NCBI GenBank assembly: GCA_031277795.1 | Contig: JAITLQ010000002.1 | Coordinates: 124,001 to 188,000, forward strand | DNA: 64,000 bases | Reading direction: 5' to 3' | DNA from: Arthrobacter sp. | Lineage (GTDB): Bacteria; Actinomycetota; Actinomycetes; Actinomycetales; Micrococcaceae | In this document: positions 59,230 to 64,000 of the stretch, piece by piece | How positions within the stretch are numbered: the stretch's first letter is position 1 | Layout: every line of letters begins with the position of its first letter | Translations under genes and position numbers: made by a program | Notes under the pieces: generated by a model | The model's input: the letters and a program-made list of their open reading frames with translations, nothing else | Database searches by the model: none | Told to the model about the DNA's origin: nothing

Positions 59230-59236
59230 TGGGAGC

Positions 59237-60130
59237 ATGAACGCTTCGCCAGAGGTCCAGAAGCCCCAACAGTCGGAGATCGTGGTGCTCACCGGCATGT
59301 CGGGTGCTGGCCGCACCACGGCCGCCCACGCCCTTGAAGACATGGGCTGGTACGTCGTCGACAACCTGCCGCCGCAGATGCTGCAGACGCTGACCGACCT
59401 CGTGGCGCGCACGCCGGAGGCCCTCCCCAAGCTGGCCGTGGGCGTCGACATCCGCTCCAGGAGCCTGTTCCCCGCCCTGCGCGAGGCCCTCGAGGCCATG
59501 CGCGCCGCCGGGCTGAACTATCGCGTCGTCTTCCTCGACGCGGACGACGACGTCTTGGTGCGCCGCTTCGAGCAGGGCCGCCGCCCGCATCCCCTGCAGG
59601 GCGACGGGCGCATCGTGGACGGCATCGCCGCCGAGCGCGTGGCCATGGCCGAGCTCAAGGACACCGCCGAGATCGAGCTGGACACCTCGCGATTCAACGT
59701 GCACGAACTGGCCGCCGCGGTGCACGAGGTCTTCTCCGACGAGGGGCCCATCACGCTGCGCCTGAATGTCATGAGCTTCGGCTTCAAGTACGGGCTGCCC
59801 GTGGACGCCAACTACGTGGCCGACGTGCGCTTTGTCCCCAATCCGCACTGGATCCCCGAGCTGCGCCCGCACACCGGCCAGGATGCGGAGGTGCGCGACT
59901 ACGTGCTCGCGGCGGGCGGCACGCAGGAGTTCATCGAGCACTACGTGGCCGCACTCGCCCCCGTGTTTGAGGGCTACCGGCGCGAGCGCAAGCACTACGC
60001 CACGATCGCCGTGGGGTGCACGGGCGGCAAGCACCGCTCGGTGGCCATCGCCGAGGAGATCGCCCGCCGCCTGGCCGCGTTCCCCGAGGTGCGCGTTTCC
60101 GTGGTGCACCGCGACCTCGGGCGGGAGTGA
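59237..60130 (+). CDS. rapZ: RapZ/YvcJ family nucleotide-binding protein
   Basis: The 297-residue protein has the P-loop [20 protein letters not shown] (about 16-35), followed by [13 protein letters not shown], and the C-terminal RapZ domain with SFGFKYGLP and [16 protein letters not shown]. In E. coli RapZ is an RNA-binding adaptor for RNase E that senses glucosamine 6-phosphate. In Gram-positive bacteria the family has been called a GTPase and its job is less clear. It lies in the conserved order uvrC-rapZ-yvcK-whiA, with yvcK two bases away or overlapping. Confidence 0.93.
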   Translation: MNASPEVQKPQQSEIVVLTGMSGAGRTTAAHALEDMGWYVVDNLPPQMLQTLTDLVARTPEALPKLAVGVDIRSRSLFPALREALEAMRAAGLNYRVVFLDADDDVLVRRFEQGRRPHPLQGDGRIVDGIAAERVAMAELKDTAEIELDTSRFNVHELAAAVHEVFSDEGPITLRLNVMSFGFKYGLPVDANYVADVRFVPNPHWIPELRPHTGQDAEVRDYVLAAGGTQEFIEHYVAALAPVFEGYRRERKHYATIAVGCTGGKHRSVAIAEEIARRLAAFPEVRVSVVHRDLGRE

Positions 60131-60132
60131 GC

Positions 60133-61155
60133 ATGGAGATCCCCACCGGCTTCCTGCCGATGTTTGCCCCCAAGCTCACTCCGCACACCCCGGCCGCGCA
60201 GTGGAAGGTGACGGCGCTCGGGGGAGGGCACGGGCTCTCGGCCTCGCTGCAGGCCCTGCGCCGGCTCGACACCGACCTCACCGCCGTCGTCACGGTCGCG
60301 GACGACGGCGGCTCCTCCGGCACACTGCGTGACGAATTCGGCGTGCTGCCCCCCGGCGATCTCCGCATGGCGCTCGCTGCGCTGTGCGACGACACTGAGT
60401 GGGGCAGGACGTGGGCCGATGTCATGCAGCATCGCTTCGCCTCGCGCCCGGATTCGGCCCGCACGCTCGATCGCCACGCGCTGGGCAATCTGCTCATCGT
60501 GGCGCTCTGGGAGATGCTCCAGGACCCCGTCGAGGGCCTGCGCTGGGCCGGCAGCCTGCTCGGGGCGCGCGGCCGGGTGCTCCCCGTGAGCACGACGCCG
60601 CTGACGATCCACGGCACCGTGCTCTCCCAGGACAACGACGGCGCGCTGAGCTCGCGCGCCGTGGCTGGCCAGGTGGAACTCGCCAGGGCCGCACAGCGCG
60701 GGCGGGTCACCGAGGTCGGGCTGGATCCGGCCACGGCGCCGGGCACGCCCGAGGCGATCGAGGCCATCAACGAGGCCGATTGGAACGTGCTCGGCCCCGG
60801 TTCGTGGTTCACCTCGGTGCTACCGCACCTGCTCCTGCCCGATGTGCGCAACGCGCTCGAGCAATCCCCGGCCCGGACGCTCGTGACCATGAATCTCACC
60901 ACAGACACATCGGAGACGCTGGAGCTCGACGCGGCCGATCATCTCGACCTGATTCGGCGCTACGCCCCGCGATTGCGGGTCGATGCGGTGCTGGCCGATC
61001 CCACCTCGGTGGAGGACGTGGCGCGCTTCCGCGAGGCGGCCCACCGGCTCGGGGCGCGGGTCTTCTTCGATAGAGTGGGCCAGCGCGATGGGCAACCAGT
61101 CCACGATCCACTGCGGCTCGCGGCGGCCTATCGCGATGTGATTTCCTCCTTCTGA
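60133..61155 (+). CDS. Gluconeogenesis factor YvcK/CofD-like
   Basis: The 340-residue protein belongs to the UPF0052/YvcK family, related to CofD 2-phospho-L-lactate transferase. Signatures are VTALGGGHGLSASLQALRRL, VTVADDGGSSGTLRDEFGVL and PPGDLRMALAAL near the N-terminus, and DRHALGNLLIVALWEM and LGPGSWFTSVLPHLLLPDV further on. Family members bind UDP-sugars and link carbon status to cell-wall synthesis. The ATG at 60133 has GGGAG 5 bases upstream; an in-frame GTG at 60127 overlapping the rapZ stop is an alternative. Confidence 0.92.
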   Translation: MEIPTGFLPMFAPKLTPHTPAAQWKVTALGGGHGLSASLQALRRLDTDLTAVVTVADDGGSSGTLRDEFGVLPPGDLRMALAALCDDTEWGRTWADVMQHRFASRPDSARTLDRHALGNLLIVALWEMLQDPVEGLRWAGSLLGARGRVLPVSTTPLTIHGTVLSQDNDGALSSRAVAGQVELARAAQRGRVTEVGLDPATAPGTPEAIEAINEADWNVLGPGSWFTSVLPHLLLPDVRNALEQSPARTLVTMNLTTDTSETLELDAADHLDLIRRYAPRLRVDAVLADPTSVEDVARFREAAHRLGARVFFDRVGQRDGQPVHDPLRLAAAYRDVISSF

Positions 61156-61215
61156 GTGCCCCTCTCCCCGGGGCGCCCAGGGGAGACCGACGCACCCGAA
61201 AGGATCTGTGCACCC

Positions 61216-62196
61216 ATGGCGTTGACCGCTTCCGTCAAGGACGAACTAGCCAGGCTCGAAGTGAGGCAGACCTCGCAGCGCCGGGCGGAGGTCGCCACCT
61301 TGCTGCGGTTCGCCGGCGGCCTGCACATCATTTCCGGCCGCATCGTGATCGAGGCGGAGGTCGACTCGGCCGCGACGGCGCAGCGCGTGCGCCGCGCGCT
61401 GGCCGAGGTCTACGGCCACCGGGCCGAGGTGATCGTGGTCTCCGGCGGCGGCCTGCGCAAGGGCGAGCGCTACGTGGTGCGGGTGGTCCGCGAGGGCGAG
61501 GCGCTGGCCCGCCAGACGGGCCTGCTGGACGGGCGGGGGCGCCCCGTGCGTGGCCTGCCCTCCACCGTGGTCAACGGTTCGGTCCTCGACGCCCGCGCCG
61601 TGTGGCGCGGGGCGTTCCTGGCCCACGGTTCGCTGACCGAGCCCGGCCGCTCCTCCGCGCTGGAGATCACGTGCCCCGGCCCCGAGTCGGCGCTCGCGCT
61701 CGTCGGGGCGGCCCGCCGCCTCGGCCTGAGCGCCAAGGCACGCGAGGTCCGTGGCGTCGATCGCGTGGTCCTGCGCGACGGCGACGCCATCGCCGAGCTG
61801 CTGCGTCACATGGGGGCGAGCCAGACGCTGACCGTGTGGGAGGAGCGCCGCCAGCGCAAGGAGGTACGCGCGACGGCCAACCGGCTCGCCAACTTCGATG
61901 ACGCCAACCTGCGCCGCAGCGCCCAGGCCGCCGTGGCGGCGGGGGCCCGCGTGGCCAGGGCGCTGCAGATCCTGGGGGAGGACGTCCCGGAGCACCTGCG
62001 CGACGCCGGCGCGCTGCGCCTGCAGCACAAGGACGCGAGCCTCGACGAGCTGGGCCGGCTCGCCGACCCGCAGCTGACGAAGGACGCGATCGCCGGGCGG
62101 ATCCGCCGCCTGCTTGCCATGGCGGACAAGGCGGCGGCGGAACGCGGGGAACCCGGCACCGAGGCGGCCGTCCCGCTCGAGGCGCTCGAGGACTAG
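61216..62196 (+). CDS. whiA: WhiA sporulation/cell-division regulator
   Basis: The 326-residue protein starts [14 protein letters not shown], as in WhiA family members. It has an N-terminal LAGLIDADG homing-endonuclease-like domain that has lost catalysis ([14 protein letters not shown] in the second repeat) and a C-terminal helix-turn-helix (about 230-310, [10 protein letters not shown]-like segment [19 protein letters not shown]). In Streptomyces it works with WhiB on division genes; in non-sporulating actinobacteria it is kept with a division-related role. AAAGGA lies about 11 bases upstream. It closes the uvrC cluster. Confidence 0.95.
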   Translation: MALTASVKDELARLEVRQTSQRRAEVATLLRFAGGLHIISGRIVIEAEVDSAATAQRVRRALAEVYGHRAEVIVVSGGGLRKGERYVVRVVREGEALARQTGLLDGRGRPVRGLPSTVVNGSVLDARAVWRGAFLAHGSLTEPGRSSALEITCPGPESALALVGAARRLGLSAKAREVRGVDRVVLRDGDAIAELLRHMGASQTLTVWEERRQRKEVRATANRLANFDDANLRRSAQAAVAAGARVARALQILGEDVPEHLRDAGALRLQHKDASLDELGRLADPQLTKDAIAGRIRRLLAMADKAAAERGEPGTEAAVPLEALED

Positions 62197-62280
62197 GGCG
62201 CCGGCGCCGCCCGCGCGCCGTCGTCCCCCGCCCCGGCGCCAGCCGCCGGGCCCGGGGAATAGACGCCGCGTTGCGCGCGG

Positions 62281-62311
62281 TTGTGCTGGCTGTCCCTCGG
62301 CGCGCTAGTGT
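62281..62311 (+). promoter_or_regulatory. Possible sodA promoter
   Basis: TTGTGC (62281-62286) and TAGTGT (62306-62311) are separated by 19 bases, predicting a start near 62318 and a leader of about 75 bases with GGAGGA at its end. The spacing is somewhat long. Confidence 0.5.
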
Positions 62312-62393
62312 CTAGGGAAGTGGGCCCACGCGGCCTGCGCACAGGAAGATCGGGCGGCAACAGCACGTGTGCCGCCCACGAACTGGAGGAATC

Positions 62394-63023
62394 ATGTCGC
62401 TGTACACCCTCCCGGAGCTGCCGTACGACTACGCCGCTCTGGAGCCGAACATCTCCGCCCGCATCATGGAACTGCACCATGACAAGCACCACGCCACCTA
62501 CGTGGCCGGGGCGAACAAGGCACTGGAGCAGCTCGCCGAGGCGCGCGAGAAGAACGACTTCGCCAACATCGCCAAGTTCTCCAAGGACCTGGCCTTCAAC
62601 CTGGGTGGCCACACCAACCACTCGATCTTCTGGAACAACCTCTCCCCGGAGGGTGGCGACCGCCCCGAGGGCGAGCTCGCCGCCGCCATCGACGACGCCT
62701 TCGGCTCGTTCGAGGCCTTCCAGGCGCACTTCACCCAGGCCGCTCTCGGCATCCAGGGCTCCGGCTGGGCCCTGCTGGCGCTCGAGGGCCTCGGCGGCAA
62801 TCTCGTGATTGAGCAGCTCTACGACCAGCAGGGCAACGTGCCGGTGGCGACGACCCCGCTGCTCATGCTGGACATGTGGGAGCACGCCTTCTACCTGGAT
62901 TACGTCAACGTGAAGGCCGACTACGTCAAGGCCTTCTGGAACATCGTGAACTGGGCCGACGTCTCGGCCCGCTTCGAGGCCGCCCGCGCGGGCGCCAAGC
63001 AGCTCATCGTTCCGGGTCGCTGA
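62394..63023 (+). CDS. sodA: Superoxide dismutase, Mn/Fe type
   Basis: This enzyme converts superoxide to peroxide and oxygen. The 209-residue protein has all four metal ligands: His in [12 protein letters not shown] (about 28), His in [13 protein letters not shown] (about 77), and Asp and His in [12 protein letters not shown] (about 162 and 166). GIQGSGW places the active-site Gln in the second half, as in Mn-type and cambialistic enzymes. There is no signal peptide, so it is cytoplasmic (mycobacterial SodA is exported without one). The ATG follows GGAGGA by 4 bases. Confidence 0.96.
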   Translation: MSLYTLPELPYDYAALEPNISARIMELHHDKHHATYVAGANKALEQLAEAREKNDFANIAKFSKDLAFNLGGHTNHSIFWNNLSPEGGDRPEGELAAAIDDAFGSFEAFQAHFTQAALGIQGSGWALLALEGLGGNLVIEQLYDQQGNVPVATTPLLMLDMWEHAFYLDYVNVKADYVKAFWNIVNWADVSARFEAARAGAKQLIVPGR

Positions 63024-63061
63024 TCCGCCCGGCTCACGCCGGAAACCGCCTCGCGCCCGGC

Positions 63062-63105
63062 GCTGTGAGATGACTCTCACGGCCCGGGCGCGAAGCGTGT
63101 AGACT
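63062..63105 (+). promoter_or_regulatory. gap promoter with element shared with rpsA
   Basis: TAGACT (63100-63105) is the -10. Just upstream, GCTGTGAGAT, GACT and CTCACGGCCCG (63062-63086) repeat the element before rpsA, and GTGAGA/TCTCAC inside it is a perfect palindrome. Here the element overlaps the place of the -35. The leader to gap is about 185 bases and includes the hairpin GGCCGCC/GGCGGCC near 63161-63180. I see no known riboswitch in it. Confidence 0.55.
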
Positions 63106-63107
63106 GA

Positions 63108-64000
<893 letters not shown>

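Overview
The window is a high-GC stretch of an actinobacterial chromosome. Several things point to the phylum: GTG starts and four-base ATGA/GTGA gene overlaps are frequent; there are actinobacterium-restricted families (a TIGR03085-type DinB-like protein, an HGxxPAAW membrane protein in the trp cluster, a PdtaR-like ANTAR regulator, a DUF3516-type helicase, an Eis-like acetyltransferase); and the gene order is a classic actinobacterial housekeeping synteny. The order lgt-gltB-gltD-pyk-ANTAR regulator fits Micrococcales/Actinomycetales better than mycobacteria. I cannot name a genus. I see no insertion sequence, prophage, integrase, CRISPR array or rRNA operon. Base composition looks uniform throughout.

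Layout. 1-4.6 kb: the end of a PD-(D/E)XK nuclease-like gene, then def-fmt-rsmB-rpe (formyl-Met metabolism, rRNA methylation, pentose phosphate epimerase). 4.7-9.3 kb: an FMN riboswitch followed by ribM-ribD-ribE-ribBA-ribH, which is riboflavin uptake plus the whole pathway to riboflavin, closed by a 15-bp hairpin. 9.4-12.7 kb: hisE-hisG, hisF and hisI, with an inward-facing DinB-like gene and a 30-bp perfect hairpin between hisF and that gene. 12.8-19.6 kb: trpE, two small membrane-protein genes, trpC, trpB, trpA, lgt. trpD, trpG and trpF are absent here. 20-27.7 kb: gltB-gltD (glutamate synthase) and pyk. 27.9-31.2 kb: an ANTAR response regulator, tRNA-Leu(CAA), a PiT phosphate transporter with a small partner, and a thioesterase. 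31.3-37.5 kb: polA, an Eis-like acetyltransferase, rpsA and a hypothetical gene. 37.5-45.7 kb: an RsmC-like methyltransferase, an IMPACT-family gene, a small membrane protein, coaE, uvrB, a Mn2+ (yybP-ykoY) riboswitch with terC, and an MFS transporter. 45.8-52.7 kb: a proline iminopeptidase-like gene with a lipoprotein, a Ski2-like helicase, a Tam-like methyltransferase, an MBL-fold protein, and a GntR/SRPBCC pair. 52.7-64 kb: uvrA, a HAD phosphatase with plsC, uvrC-rapZ-yvcK-whiA, sodA, and the start of gap.

Regulation. About sixteen genes have a TAnnnT-like -10 hexamer only 6-10 nt (mostly 6-7 nt) before an ATG or GTG, the signature of leaderless transcripts. They include polA, uvrA, uvrB, uvrC, coaE and rapZ, and these hexamers decided several starts. 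polA and the divergent thioesterase start 19 bp apart and appear to share one symmetric -10. A near-identical element (GCTGTGAGAT...CTCACGGCCCG) lies upstream of the promoters of both rpsA and gap. Very stable GC-rich hairpins, often perfect and mostly without a U tract, separate transcription units.

The window is mostly core metabolism and DNA repair. I found no complete undescribed system. The items most worth follow-up are the shared rpsA/gap element, the symmetric polA promoter, the leaderless set of nucleotide-excision genes, the paired palindromes at the HAD/plsC promoter, the direct repeats at coaE, and the structured leader before gltB.
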